DNA from: Nectonema munidae
Taxonomy: Eukaryota > Nematomorpha > Nectonematoida > Nectonematidae
Length of the DNA: 64,000 bases
Assembly: GCA_030549495.1 (NCBI GenBank)
Contig: JAUIRK010000014.1
Location: 372,001-436,000 of the forward strand
Reading direction: 5' to 3'
The notes under the pieces: generated by a model
What the model was told of the DNA's origin: nothing
The model's database searches: none
The model's input: the letters and a program-made list of their open reading frames with translations, nothing else
Position numbers and translations under genes: made by a program
In this document: in pieces, positions 22,437 through 33,886 of the stretch
How the letters are laid out: each line of letters begins with the position of its first letter
How positions within the stretch are numbered: the stretch's first letter is position 1

Positions 22437-24610
22437 ATTGCTTCTTCTATATAGAATGCGTCTCGCTGTTCAGCCGGCGGGAGCGAGAATCTTGACAGGG
22501 ATCCAAAGGGGGTGTTCGAGATGAGTTTGGGTCTGTATCCTCCTGCTAGAATTCTGGCCGTCTTTTGGTGGAGGTCCTTAGGTGATCGAAAGAGAGGGGC
22601 CGTCATTTTGAATGAAGCTGTTGGGCTCAGGGCTTTTATCCGTGCTGAGCCCGCAAATGTCGAAATCAGCTGACGGCACAAGGTGATGTCAATGATTGAA
22701 TTGTAATTGGTCTTCCGCGGGGTCCGGGAAAAGGTTATCCTCAGGATCAAATGATAGGACCTATGAAAATATCGCCTTCCAGAATCTGGGAGGGAATAAG
22801 GACTTATTCTGGTCGTAAAAGTCCAATAAGGCTCCGGTGCTGGGACGAAAAATTCCTGCAGGCCCATGAATATCCTTATGGAACCATCGCTTTTAAAAGC
22901 GAAAGTTGCCTCCGGGTCCGTATGAATATGGACTGAGAGGAGGACATCGAGGGGGAAGAACGGTGTCCTCGTTCGGCCAAACCAGGACTGGCTGTCTTTC
23001 TGTGTTTTGGTGGAGGACCCACTAGTGTCGTGGGAATTCTAGGAGCCGGGTGTAGTGGTGAACGAATTAGCATAGGCTGTCCGTTTACCACTTCAATAAA
23101 AAACTGTACCAGGGACCCTGGAATTTGTACTGGTGCTCCGGCTGGGAAACCCAGGTCCTCGAGGAAGCTCCTCTTAGGGACCCGAAAGGGGGTGATGACT
23201 CGGTTATAGGTTTTTCAGTAGCGACTGGCTCAGGATCTGGTGTGACGGAAGCAGGCTGGGGATAACCCTCTGGTGCTCCGGCAGGTTGAGCCACAGGCTC
23301 AACAGGTAGCGAATCCAGAAGAAAAGACGGACTGGGTGTCCAAGTGGGTGAGGCTGCCGACCGATCAATAGGGTCTGTCTGAATCGATTCCTTAGCCACA
23401 ATTGTATCATGTGATGCCGTTTGGCTCCGAACCGGAGCATACCCGTATGGGTATTGTTGGGCCTCTCCGTTCCGAAAAAATTTAATGGGGGTGGTGAATA
23501 CAGTCGACGCCTCTTCAAGCCCGCACTGGGCGAGGTGGCGCTAGGGGGTTCATAGCCCCGAGGGAATTCCCTATCTAGAATACCTACCGTCCAATTTTCT
23601 AGGGTAGGTAGGTGCGGAGCCACAGAATCTGGGCTTGTCTCAACTGAGGTCTCAGCACAGGGACCGGAGGCGGGGAGGTCAGGCTTTGTCTGGGCCGACC
23701 CTGTGGTGGAATAGTTGCACTCGGGAGGCCGTAGCCCCAAGGATATTCCCGATCAAATCGCCCTACGGTCCAGTCCGAAGGTGGAGAGGGGGGTCGGGGA
23801 AGACGGGGTTCGCTGGGTGACCCCGAAGCTGACTTGGGGGGGGGGGGGGGGGGGGGTAGGTCCACAAAGGAGGACCTCCCCCATAAGGGGCGACGTAAGG
23901 TAAACTTATGGCCCATATTGTTCCCGGGGCGAAAAGAACCACAACGCGGCGGAGCTGGCATGGGCGAGAAGTAGAGGTCCTGGGTGGAGGAATCGTGATT
24001 CCGGTTATTCCTGCGATTGAGAGGAGGGACGGGGTAGAGTGGTTGACGTTAGTTCAGGTGGACTGGGCCGCCACACAATGGGTCCTCAGCATTCCGTTGA
24101 GGGTTGATAATTCCTCCTTAGATAAAGCGGGGATGTGTGGTATAAGGGCCTCATGTAATAGAGCATAACTTCGCCTTTCAAGTTAAGTTCTTTATTTTTG
24201 GATAATTACAATATTACGCGGACCCGCCATCTGCCAAGAGGTCCAGGGGGTGTTGTAAATAACCTCCTAACGGGAGGGAGGCCGTGAGTGGAGCCGTCGA
24301 TAAATTACTTAAGGGCACCGCAGAGTGGGTGGAAAAACAGGTAAAGGCAAAGCACTTGTCAGAGTGGGAAGAGTAAATAGAGACGGAGGGAGAAGCGTAG
24401 CTGAGAAGGGCTGTGTTGTCAATAGAGAGGAAGGAATGGAAGTCGAGACGGGGTATCTGAAGTACGCAGAGTTGACTCCATGTCCTCGAATCGAGACTCC
24501 ATCCTTGAAAGCTTTGAGGAGATGGAGATGAGAGTTACGTTTAAGTCAGGCACATTGAAAGTAGGCAAGGGGGCAGAAAACGTGGAGGGGACGGCGTAGG
24601 AACTTTAGTC
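22437..24610 (-). other. GC-rich island with proline-rich coding sequence
   Basis: Base composition jumps from about 25-30% GC to well over 50% at about 22440 and drops back near 24610. The minus strand reads best: a possible coiled-coil start (LISISSKLSRMESRFEDMES), IPALSKEELSTLNGMLRTHC, a proline-rich zone with a repeated phrase (NWTVGILDREFPRGYEPPSA near 23550; DWTVGRFDREYPWGYGLPSA near 23740), and a C-terminal zone (LISTFAGSARIKALSPTASF; LHQKTARILAGGYRPK) that ends in a stop at 22430-22432. I do not recognise it. A gag-like or structural protein of a foreign element is possible; it appears broken. No terminal repeats or target duplications were found. Confidence 0.5.
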
Positions 24611-24791
24611 ATAGTGGATAGTGATAGCTAAAAGATAGAATTTTTTTAATAATCAAAAACTTTCGCAAGCATCCATTTGAAGCTCGAAATGACTCTATTT
24701 TTAAGTCTTTTGCAAAACGTGAAGCTTGGCGTTGTATTAAGTCCATTTACAAGAACTTTTCTAGATGCTACAACTTGGAACCACTTAAATT

Positions 24792-25004
24792 TTAAACTGT
24801 TAATTTCCTCATTACCGGTTTTCTACCTTTGCGTTTACGTGTAGAAATTGTGCTACCTTCATACTCCTGTAAAATTTCATTTTTTTTCAAAATAATTCTA
24901 TGTACCTGATCATTGAGCGCACCAAAAGTTTCACCTACTTTACGAAGGCTTTTAACTTTTTCATACAATTCAATGACTTTCTCAGATAACATTAATGTTT
25001 TCAT
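24792..25004 (-). pseudogene. pogo/Tigger-type helix-turn-helix domain
   Basis: About 70 residues: MKTLMLSEKVIELYEKVKSL, then RKVGETFGALNDQVHRIILK and KRKGRKPVMRKL. This is the N-terminal CENP-B/psq-type DNA-binding HTH of pogo/Tigger transposases (Tc1/mariner superfamily), followed by a basic Lys/Arg hinge. It ends at a stop with no second HTH or DDE domain downstream (24630-24790 gives nothing convincing), so this is an orphan fragment. Confidence 0.7.
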
Positions 25005-25095
25005 TTTATGGGTTATTAGAAAACTTAAAATTAAGAATCTAAAAAAAAAGTTGCAAACGAAAACATTGATTTTAAAATGAAAATTTAATTACATA

Positions 25096-25312
25096 ATGTG
25101 CAAAAAAGAGCGAAAAGTAAATTTAGATGTAATATGTCTTATTGCTAGGGGCGTAGATAGATTGTTCAGAGTGATGGACTTGCTAATGAAATAAAAAAAT
25201 TCTCATGAATAACCAAAAAATATTTATATAATACATGCATACACACATGTTGCTATGCTCCAACAATAAGACACATTACATCTAAATTTACTTTTGACTG
25301 TTTTTTGTACAT
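25096..25312. repeat. Long inverted repeat near the pogo fragment
   Basis: An arm of about 52 bp (25096-25147, with AGTAAATTTAGATGTAAT) is repeated inverted at about 25258-25312 (ATTACATCTAAATTTACT) with few mismatches. The loop is about 110 bp and includes ACATGCATACACACATGT. It could be a MITE or a palindromic transposon end. Confidence 0.7.
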
Positions 25313-25856
25313 ACACACGTCACTCAGAAGTTACTCGTATTTTTATAAAAAAAAATTGTGAACTAAAGTTACTTGATAAGAAAAACTGCCTCGTTCGGAC
25401 AAAATCAAATCAAAATTAAGGCTACTAAAAGAAAGAACAAAATGACGTATTTTTTGAAACACACATACATGTTCTAAATCATTTGATTTTGTCACACGCA
25501 AGGAATTACAAAATGACGCTTTTCCTGCTTAACTCTTACAAAGTTGATTTACAGATGTCACACGAATGGAAACAGTAAATATAGAAAGAGAAGTGATGAG
25601 CTTATTTGTGTTGATAACAAGAGTATATAAAATCATATTCCCAAAGAATGTGAGTTTATATAATTACAAATATTGTGATGTTTTTTTAATTGATATGGCG
25701 CTCTTAGCTGAAAAAATCCTGGCGCTTTAACAGTTTACAAAACATAAAATATTATGTAAATATTTCAAAAATATTAGATTACATCAATGGGATTGTGTAA
25801 AATGAGTAAAAAATCGAGGCAAAGAATTTTTTTATCAAAAAACTCAAATTTTTTAG
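25313..25856. other. Gene-free AT-rich stretch
   Basis: No supported gene or RNA. It precedes the (GTT)n tail of the SINE copy. Confidence 0.4.
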
Positions 25857-26064
25857 TTGTTGTTGTTGTTGTTGTTGTTTTATTTGACACAGCTTGTAAA
25901 ATGCAAGGATTTCGAAAGCTGGCATGAGGCTTTTACAAATTTAAGATGATTAATCACAGTTTTTGTGAATTTGTTTTTTTTTTTTAGCATTGGGAGCCTT
26001 GGGGATCGAACCCCTGACCTTCAACTGTTAAGCTGAGAGGTACACCCTAACAACCATGAGGCTC
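25857..26064 (-). mobile_element. tRNA-derived SINE, copy 1
   Basis: On the minus strand it starts GAGCCTCATGGTTGTTAGGG, contains GGGGTTCGATCCCC (pol III B box and T-arm) and AGGCTCCC, which pairs with the 5' GAGCCT as an acceptor-like stem, and ends in (CAA)n, seen on the plus strand as (GTT)n at about 25857-25878. The flanks carry similar CTCAAA..TTTTAG strings, probably a target duplication. Other copies lie at 29505 and 49888. Confidence 0.85.
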
Positions 26065-26599
26065 AAAAAAATTTTAGTATACCTAATAAGAAAAACATTA
26101 TAGTCACGTTAGGATAATCTTTAAACAAGTCACGATTGCATTTTTTTAAATTTGTGGTTGGCTTTCACACATTTAAAACATTTTTTTCTCTTAAATATTT
26201 TATTTATTTGATATCTAAAAGTAAATTATAATATAAAAATAATAAAAAGGAAAAAAACTAAAAAGACTTACATATTCACAAACCAGATTTTATAATATTA
26301 TTTCTATTCATTTTAAAAAATAATTGATTTTTAAAAATCAATACTTAAATTGATAAATTTTTATAGAAAATATTTTTAAATATATTTTATAAAAATAGTT
26401 CATCTTTCTGGGTGTTTAGTAAAAATGCCCACATGTGCAGGGCCCGCGCGTCCTATTAAAATTGGGGGCTTGAGCCCCCCCCCCCCCCCCCCCCCACTCA
26501 TAAAGTAAGCCCCCCCCCCTCTCCTTAAATGTGAGCCCCCCTCTTATCAATCTCAAGTCACTGTAAAATAAACAATTTTGTTTCATTGTTTTTAATATA

Positions 26600-27085
26600 A
26601 ACATCCATCAATCAAGCAAGCATCAAGTGCTTAGATATTCCAATCCAATCCAATTCAAGTGTTATTTAATTAAAGCTTAGTCCTTCCTAAAATGGCTTCC
26701 TTTTCCTTTCAATTCCTTTCCATCAAATTTTCCTCAATTAATCCCACACTGCTCTTCCTCAGATCCTCTTATCTTATTTCATAACTCCTTTCAATACGGG
26801 CGTTTTTTTACTCTGATTTTTTGCATTTTTTTTCATCTACAACAACAGCCTCACACAAAACCTAATCAAACCCTAATTTACTCCCATTCACCCACAAAGA
26901 TTAACATCACTACTTTTATTCTATCATATTTACTTTCTCAGATACTCTTTCTCTTCCATCCCCTTTACTAATTTAGAAATCCTCCACAATCAAAGCACAA
27001 TTTCCTAACCAATAATCCAGCAATCAAGCAAGAATATCAACAAAGTTGGCAAGTGCTTAGATATTCCAATCCAATCCAATTATTA
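26600..27085 (+). repeat. LINE-3'-end-like repeat inside the hAT element
   Basis: AAGTGCTTAGATATTCCAAT followed by CCAATCCAATT occurs twice, at about 26629-26661 and 27049-27081, bounding about 390 bp of C/T-rich sequence. A very similar tail (CAAGCA.. ..AAGTGCTTAGAGATTTCC) ends the LINE at 53695-57060. Probably a 3'-truncated insertion or a tandem pair of that LINE family, or a SINE using its tail. Confidence 0.55.
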
Positions 27086-29160
27086 AAGTTATTTTATAGT
27101 TTATAATGTCGTCTAAAAGGAAAAGTTTCTTTGATAAAAATCAGAAAAAACTTTCCTTCTTTCCAAATTCACAAGGAGATGCTTTGTAGTAATTTTTATT
27201 CATGATTTGCTTATATTATTTTTGTTTTATAATAAGTTAAATATGTTTTTATTACATTATATTATTTTTTTTACAATTTTCTTATAAAAATAGTAATAAT
27301 CTTGATATTTAGTTTATTTTCGTAGAAAATCATCTCTATTATAGATAATAAATTTTTAAAAAGCTCTTTTTCAAAAAATTAGGCTCATTGACAGGCTTAA
27401 ATAGGCTGAAAATAAAGGGACAACGCTCCGGCCCCTCCTGTCCCTATATGTAATTATTCTTACTGCTAAGAAGTCCCAAGTGCACAAAAGCTTATTTTCT
27501 AGGTTCGGTTATTACTAAGATCAAAAAACTTTTGCAGAAATTTGACCAAAATTTATATCATATTTTTTCAAATAAATCAAAATTATATTTTGTATAGACA
27601 TAAAAAATAATTTTTATTTTTAAAGTTTATACATTATAAATAAAAGAAATTAAAAAAAAGTTTTTTAATCTAAAAGAAAGATTTAAAAATTCATTTGGAT
27701 ATGAACCGAGATGAAAATTCTACTTCAAATCAAAACACTAATGCCTTTGTTCAATCACAATCTTTTTTATCTGGAAGTATGATAGTTGTTTATTTTTAAA
27801 AACTTTGATATATAAGCTTATACTTTAAGGTACTCAACCAGATTTACTAAATGAAGGTCACTCTTTGAATACTCAAAATTCTGATATTAAACCACAAGGT
27901 AAAGTTTTTACTCCCTATTTACAATATAGCAGGTGTTACTTCAACACCTAAACTAGACTTGGGAACTAAGCAAACTCAACCTTTCCAACCAAATTTAGTC
28001 TCATATCCTGTTAATAATCAAAAAAGAAGTTTCCAAAAATCTTGGTATCAAGGAAGGAAATGGCTAGAGTATTCTGTGCAAAAGAATTCTTCCTTTTGCT
28101 ATTATTGCAGAAACTTTGCCAAAACGAGTTGGAATAAAGAGTTTAATTCTCTTTTTGTTCGCAATGGTTTTTCAGATTGGAAACATGCGTTGGAGAAAAA
28201 CAAAGGATTTGCTAAGCATGAAGGTAACTTATAAGTTTGCTTACTTAATATGTTTTTAAGCAGTATTCTATTCTTTTAAATATATAGAGTCTGCAATGCA
28301 TAAAGAATCAACATTTTTATATTTTGAAAGTATAAAGAGGCTTGAAACTAATAAAACAATTGGCAACGAGCTCATTACTAAAAAATAGAACATAACAGGT
28401 ATTGTATTTTAAAAAACCATTTTTTTGTAAATAAATAACTTTGTAATTTATATCCAATTTAGATATTATTTGAATGCTTTATTTAAAGTTGCTAAGTTTT
28501 TAGCAATAAACGAATTCACTTTTCAAGGAAGTACAGTAAATAAAGATGAAGACAGTGATTTTAATTCCGGACTTTTTTTAAATATGTTTGAATATACTAT
28601 GGAAAATGATGAAAAACTTATGAATGTAAGGTTTTTAGTTTTTCTATTTTATTTTGATAGCAACATTTATTGTAATTTAGATTGCTAAGCTAATTCCAAA
28701 GCATTGCTTCTATACACATCATTCAATGCAAAACGAAATGATTACAATTTTGAAAGAAATCGTAGTTAATGATGCAATAATTATCTACTGTTTCAGCTGA
28801 TGCTAATTCGATTGCAGTAATTAACAAAGAAAGCTTAGAGAAGAATAGTTTGAATCTTGATTGTGTGATTTCTCAGTGCTACGATGGTGCTTCTGTAATG
28901 GCTGGTAAAATTCACTAATCATAATCTTTCATCTAAATATTTAACTTTTGTTCTCATTTTATTAAATCTTTCAGGTAAACATGCAGGCGTTCAAAAAAAA
29001 GTATCAGAACTCGCAAGTAAAAATATTCCGTACATCCACTGTTTCAACCATCGTCTACACCTAGTTGTCATGGATTCTCTTTGCAAAGTTAAAGAACTGA
29101 AACACTTTTTTGATTTAGCTAATGAATTTTAAAAATTGTCCAAATTAACTACTGTTCAAA

Positions 29161-29849
29161 CGGTAGGACTTTTTACCCAAATACACCAAAATATATACAA
29201 ATACACCCAAATATACACAAATATGTTCTTTATTTACAAATAAGAACTTGAAATTAAAAATAATATTAAATAAATACTTAAAATAAAAAGATATACAGAT
29301 ATTTAAGTTTGAACAAGAGCTGGTAATAGAGTATTGTTATATATATTTATGTCACCCATTTTCTTGCCAGGCCACACATATTAGTATAATTATTTAAATT
29401 AAAAATTTATTTTGTGTTATCAAACTTACTATTATAAAATAATTATATTATTATTTATAAATAATTATTATATTTTAAATTATTATTATAATATAAACTA
29501 TTTTTTCAGATCCTCAATGGTTGTCTCAGCTTAACAGTTGAAGGTCAGGGGTTCGATCTCCAAGGCTCCCAACTCTAAAAACAAATTCACAAAAACTGTG
29601 ATTAACCATCTTAAGCATAATGCGAGCATATAGCCTTACGGCTGAAAGTGCTTTGATATCTCCAACCAACCAATATAAACCATTTTAATTAAAAAAAATA
29701 TAGATTAATTTTTTATAATTCAATATCAAATTAATAATTTATATTAGTTTTATCCTGAGAATAATTCTTCTATGTATATTTACTTATTCTTTGAATATTT
29801 AAATTTATTTTCATCTGTTTGGGTGTATTTTGGTAAAAAGTCTCACCCC
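29161..29849. mobile_element. hAT-type MITE nested in the hAT transposon
   Basis: The ends CGGTAGGACTTTTTACC and GGTAAAAAGTCTCACCCC are inverted repeats. TGTTCAAA is duplicated exactly at 29153-29160 and 29850-29857. It interrupts the transposase gene after the NHRLHL exon. The interior is AT-rich and carries a SINE. Confidence 0.88.
29505..29672 (+). mobile_element. tRNA-derived SINE, copy 2
   Basis: Same family as 25857-26064. It has GGGGTTCGATCTCC as the B box, a body with CAAAAACTGTGATTAACCAT, and ends CTTTGATATCTCCAACCAAC. The target duplication ATATAAACTATTTT (29491-29504) / ATATAAACCATTTT (29673-29686) matches at 13 of 14. The 5' end is slightly shortened. Confidence 0.9.
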
Positions 29850-31406
29850 TGTTCAAAAGCATATTATTAACGGTGAGTTTCAGTGACGTTTTATTCATGG
29901 TTAACTAGTAAATTGACTTCTATTTATTTAAGACATAGGTGGTTCTATCACTTTGAAAAGACTTCTTGATTAGCGCTGGTATGGTCACTATGAGACAACA
30001 AAATATATCAAAGAAAACTATCTTCCTCTTTTGCAACTTCTTGAGGCGCTTCAATCAAGCAGTGATTTGAGAGTATCAATAGATTCAAGTGAAATTCTAA
30101 AACATTTTAAAAGAAAAAAATGTCTTTTTATCTGTTTAGTTTCCCATAAAATTTTAGAGCTTTTCACTCCTTTGAACAACTTTTTTCAAGTAAGATCGTC
30201 TTTATCAAAACTTTTTAGCATGTTATTTAATTTAAATTCAATGTTTTAGAGTAATTCCTCAAATATCGTCACAGCAAAAAGCTTGATTGACTCCACCCTG
30301 AACGTCCTAAAAGAAGAGAGAAAAAAGGAAACAGAGTTTAAAAAATTTGTGGAAATTTCAAACAATATGTACTCAGAAGACACTAGAAGTCAAAGAAAAA
30401 AAAGTTTCCCTCAAAGATTGAGTGATTTTGAAGTTGATTCATCCCTGAAGCCTAATTCTGATGATAATAATTCAGAAATTGCAAAAATTAGAAAAATATA
30501 TTATGAATGCTTTGATTCAGTAATACAGGAAATTTCAAAAAGGTAAAAAATGATATATTACTATTTTGCTTAAAGAGTTTTTGGAATTTTTCAGATTTGC
30601 AGATCAAAACATTTCTATTATAAATGCTATTAACTGCCTTATGCCTTGTTCAAAAGAACATTTCCTTATGTATGAGAAAATCAAACCACTATGCACTCTT
30701 CTTGAAATAAAGACTGACGAAAATATTTTATCTTCTCAGTGCTTAGTAATCTATCATTTGAATAATACGTTTTCTATAATAATCGTTTTTAATATTTGAC
30801 ATAACTAGGTTATCAAAACTTTTTTGGAGGGAAAGAACTTACCACCAGGAATAGAAATTTCTGATATTTTAAAGGAATTATATCCTATCAAGTCCGCCTG
30901 TAATGAGATCTTTTCTTTGTATATTGGTAATTATGATATTTTTACTAAAATATTATTTACTTTACAGTATATTTTTTAAGCTGCTTTAACAATAGGCATC
31001 AGCACAGCGTCGTATGAAAGAAGTTTTTCAACACTTAAAAGAGTTTTCACTTCTTCACGAAAGTCGATGCTGAGTGAAAGAAAAGAAAACTTTATAATTC
31101 TTTCTCAAGGGAAAAAACTCACTAAAAAAGTTACATTTGATGATTTCCTAAAGAATTTTAACAAAAAACTAAGAAGACTAACGTTAACTGTTTAAACATG
31201 GAATATTAACTTATTCACAATTTTTTAATAAAATGATTCTTCTTTAATTTTTGTTTCTCAAAGATAGTTTTCAAATGATTTTCTATATCTATTTTTTGTC
31301 ACATTGATAAAAGCTTTTTTTGAAAAAACTTTAAGTGTATATTCAACACACTAGAAAGTTTGAGCCCCCCTAAAAAATTTTGGTTAGCGCGGGGCCTGCA
31401 CATGTG

Positions 31407-33540
31407 CCTACCTATGCCCACTTCTATTTTCTTCACGAAAAAAAATAAAATTTTCAATAATAAAATGAAAAAAAGTGCAAAAAGTATTTTTTCAAGTTTA
31501 AAATATTTTTGTGTAGTTTCTTAATTTTTATTTGATATTAACAAATTTTTTGAATTATTTTTCTTTATTCTCGAACAAACTAATTATCCATTCAATCCAC
31601 AATTTAAATTTTAAAAATTTAATAGATTTAAATAATTGTTTTAAAGATTTAGTAAGCTTAATATTGTTTAAATTATATCTATTAATTGTATTAAATTATA
31701 TTTTACTATAAAAATTTGAGACATTTAAGATCTGTATAAAACAATAAAAAGTAATTTTTTTTGATAAATGATAGATACCTACTATTTGCTCTGTATGTGA
31801 TGATTAAAAATTGTAGATATACCAACCAAGATGAAATATCTTCTAAAATATAAACGCTGCCTTACTCATCTTATTTGGAAATGAAAAAATCCTTAGTAGG
31901 GTTTAACTTTTCACCCAATTTATGTATTAATTTTATAATAATGGTATACATAAAAAATTCGAAGAAATGTTCAGTTTGTTCTTCAAATTTTATTTTAGGC
32001 TCCATTTTTGCTTGACTTGTAAAGTTATTTTTACTTGGAATGTTTACATTTGGGATCTTATACTTGAAGAATGATGCAAAGAATTTTATTGAAAGTTTAT
32101 TTATTTGTGTTAAAAATCTTCGATTGTTAGCTTGTATTATTACACTCATGTTTTAAACCGCAGATTTTTTGTATTTTTTTTATATTGTTTAATTTTTAGG
32201 TCAAAAGTGTTGATTTGACACCTCTTTTATGTTCTGTTCTACAAGCTGTATAACACTTATAGAATTATATAAAAGTTTTGAAAAAAATACTTCCCTAATA
32301 TCAGAAAACATATTGGAGTATTGTCAAATCCCTGCCTAGGTATTTATTAATTCTAAGTTTGTTAAAAGAATCGCTATAAAGCCTAAACGAGCAAAATTTT
32401 ACAAAAAAATAGAAATCATAAATTATATAGTAAATTCTCTTTAAATTTATATTTTTCTTCCAAGAGACATAACTTTGAATATCGATATTACAGAAATGAA
32501 GGAAAAAGCAAAACTTTTAACATTTTTTCAATTATAAAAAAAATATATAATAAATATAGCGAAATTAGATTTTTTCTGAATAAGAGACTCAGGTTCTATA
32601 AGTAAGTTAAGTTTCATTTGATTATATTGTGTTATTGCTTAGTAATTGAACAATACGTAATGGTATGGATTTAGGTTTTAGTCAGACCCAAATTTGTGGC
32701 ATAGATTATCCCGACCCAAAATTTTCATTGATAAATTTAAAAAATCATGTTAAGCGCGTAATGTTTTTGCAAAACTAAATAAAATGCTTGATGAAAGATA
32801 AATTAGTAATTAAAATGTCATCCAAAAAAACATCAGAACTTTATTTTTCTTAAAAAAAATTGAAGTCATAACCCAGATGCACTGCTTAAAAATCATAGCA
32901 CTCAAAAATGCTTTGTGCAGAAAATGTGCTCTATCTTTATAAAATCCATTTTCGAGTAGCAGAAAATAACTTTATTTTGAGTTAAAATACTTTTCGATTT
33001 TATTTTTTGTTCCATTTATATTTTCTAAAAAAATGTTACAAGGACAAAAGGGATGAAATAATCGGATACATATTTTTATAACCATAAAAACTAGGCTCGA
33101 CTAATGCCAGTCTTTAATCAGAGGATTTTATTAGTACAAATTAGGAAAATATATTCATTGCGAAATTTAAATATGAAATGTCATGTAGCGTTTTTTACAT
33201 TTACTCCTTTCATTTGCGGTATTTAAAAGCTTAACTTACCAATATTCACCCAATTACATGGAAAATATAGTCATATCAAACATTTATTTAAAATATTTTT
33301 TATATGAGTATATATATTTCAACTGATTCATTAAAAAGAAAATTAAATTTCAATATATATATATTCTTAAAATTACTCACACCCAAATTTATTTATTTGA
33401 CCCTAAAATAAGTCTTAAAAATATCAAAAAACTTTTTTGTTCGATTTTTAAATTTAGAACAGTATAAAAGCATCGTTGAAATCAAAACGATATATTGACC
33501 TACCCAATATAAACTGTTGGAAAACGCATTTGATGTTAAC
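31407..33540. other. Gene-free AT-rich stretch
   Basis: No recognised exon or repeat. A 92-residue frame on the minus strand (31871-32149) has no known motif. A short open leader, MLWLEKLSNKFHVKRVEFFQ (from about 33559), ends at a GTATGT donor before PNKP and may be an upstream non-conserved exon. Confidence 0.4.
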
Positions 33541-33886
33541 TTGAAAGGTAGCAAAATATGTTGTGGTTAGAAAAACTTTCTAACAAGTTTCATGTCAAAA
33601 GAGTGGAGTTTTTTCAACAAAACAAATCAAAACGTGTATTCTTTACTGGTATGTTTTTTAACTAAACTTCGCATTAAAAGTATAGAGAGGATTATCTCAA
33701 ATTACACGCAAATTTAAAAATTTTTTAAAAATAAATTAAACATTCTCTGAGGTAAGTACATAGCAGGTTTGGCAAACGGTATATTTTGCTTCTTTTTTGT
33801 TGTCTCTCATGGTTTTGCAAAGCTACTGATTATTATATGTTAATCAAATTGTAAACTTTTTTAGATAATATAGATGATACATTTAA

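Larger units (their letters stand above)
27106..31195 (+). pseudogene. hAT transposase with TTF zinc finger, multi-exon
   Basis: Short exons bounded by GT..AG junctions: 27106-27185 (MSSKRKSFFDKNQKKLSFFP), a TTF-type zinc-finger exon at about 27932-28225 (WYQGRKWLEYSV, SSFCYYCRNF), 28463-28626, 28830-28903 (CVISQCYDGASVMAG), 28976-29150 (IPYIHCFNHRLHLVV), 29940-30188 (RWYGHYETTKYIKE), 30250-30542, 30595-30740, and the C-terminal dimerisation exon with ASYERSFSTLKRVF, ending at 31195. This is the architecture of TTF/ZMYM-related hAT transposases. The copy is dead: the region before CYDGASVMAG, where the first catalytic Asp block should lie, is missing near 28790, stops occur (for example near 28386 and 29971), and a MITE has landed after 29150. 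Confidence 0.8.
26438..31398 (+). mobile_element. hAT transposon with perfect 8 bp TSD
   Basis: CACATGTG flanks the element exactly (26430-26437 and 31399-31406). The terminal inverted repeats are CAGGGCCCGCGCG on the left and the reverse complement CAGGCCCCGCGCT on the right, followed inward by C and G homopolymers and TTGAGCCCCCC. It encodes a multi-exon hAT transposase (27106-31195). A MITE (29161-29849) and a LINE-tail-like repeat (about 26600-27085) lie within it. It was once a full-length autonomous copy. Confidence 0.9.

Noticed and set aside
23635-24168. Plus-strand frames in the GC-rich island
   Set aside because: High GC gives long frames on both strands; only the minus strand shows repeated motifs and consistent composition.
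22437-24610. Bacterial contamination as source of the GC-rich block
   Set aside because: No bacterial-type gene or operon; continuous with host sequence at both edges as given. Misassembly cannot be excluded without reads.
25960-26065. Genuine tRNA gene
   Set aside because: The B box is good, but anticodon and D arms do not fold properly, and the body and tail are shared by dispersed copies, so it is a SINE.
31871-32149. 92-residue minus-strand frame as a small mitochondrial protein
   Set aside because: No recognised motif, no clear splice or poly(A) context; could be chance.
33559-33652. First coding exon of PNKP encoding an FHA or targeting sequence
   Set aside because: The leader does not splice in frame to the main exon with the nearest acceptor (a stop follows), and it has no FHA motif.
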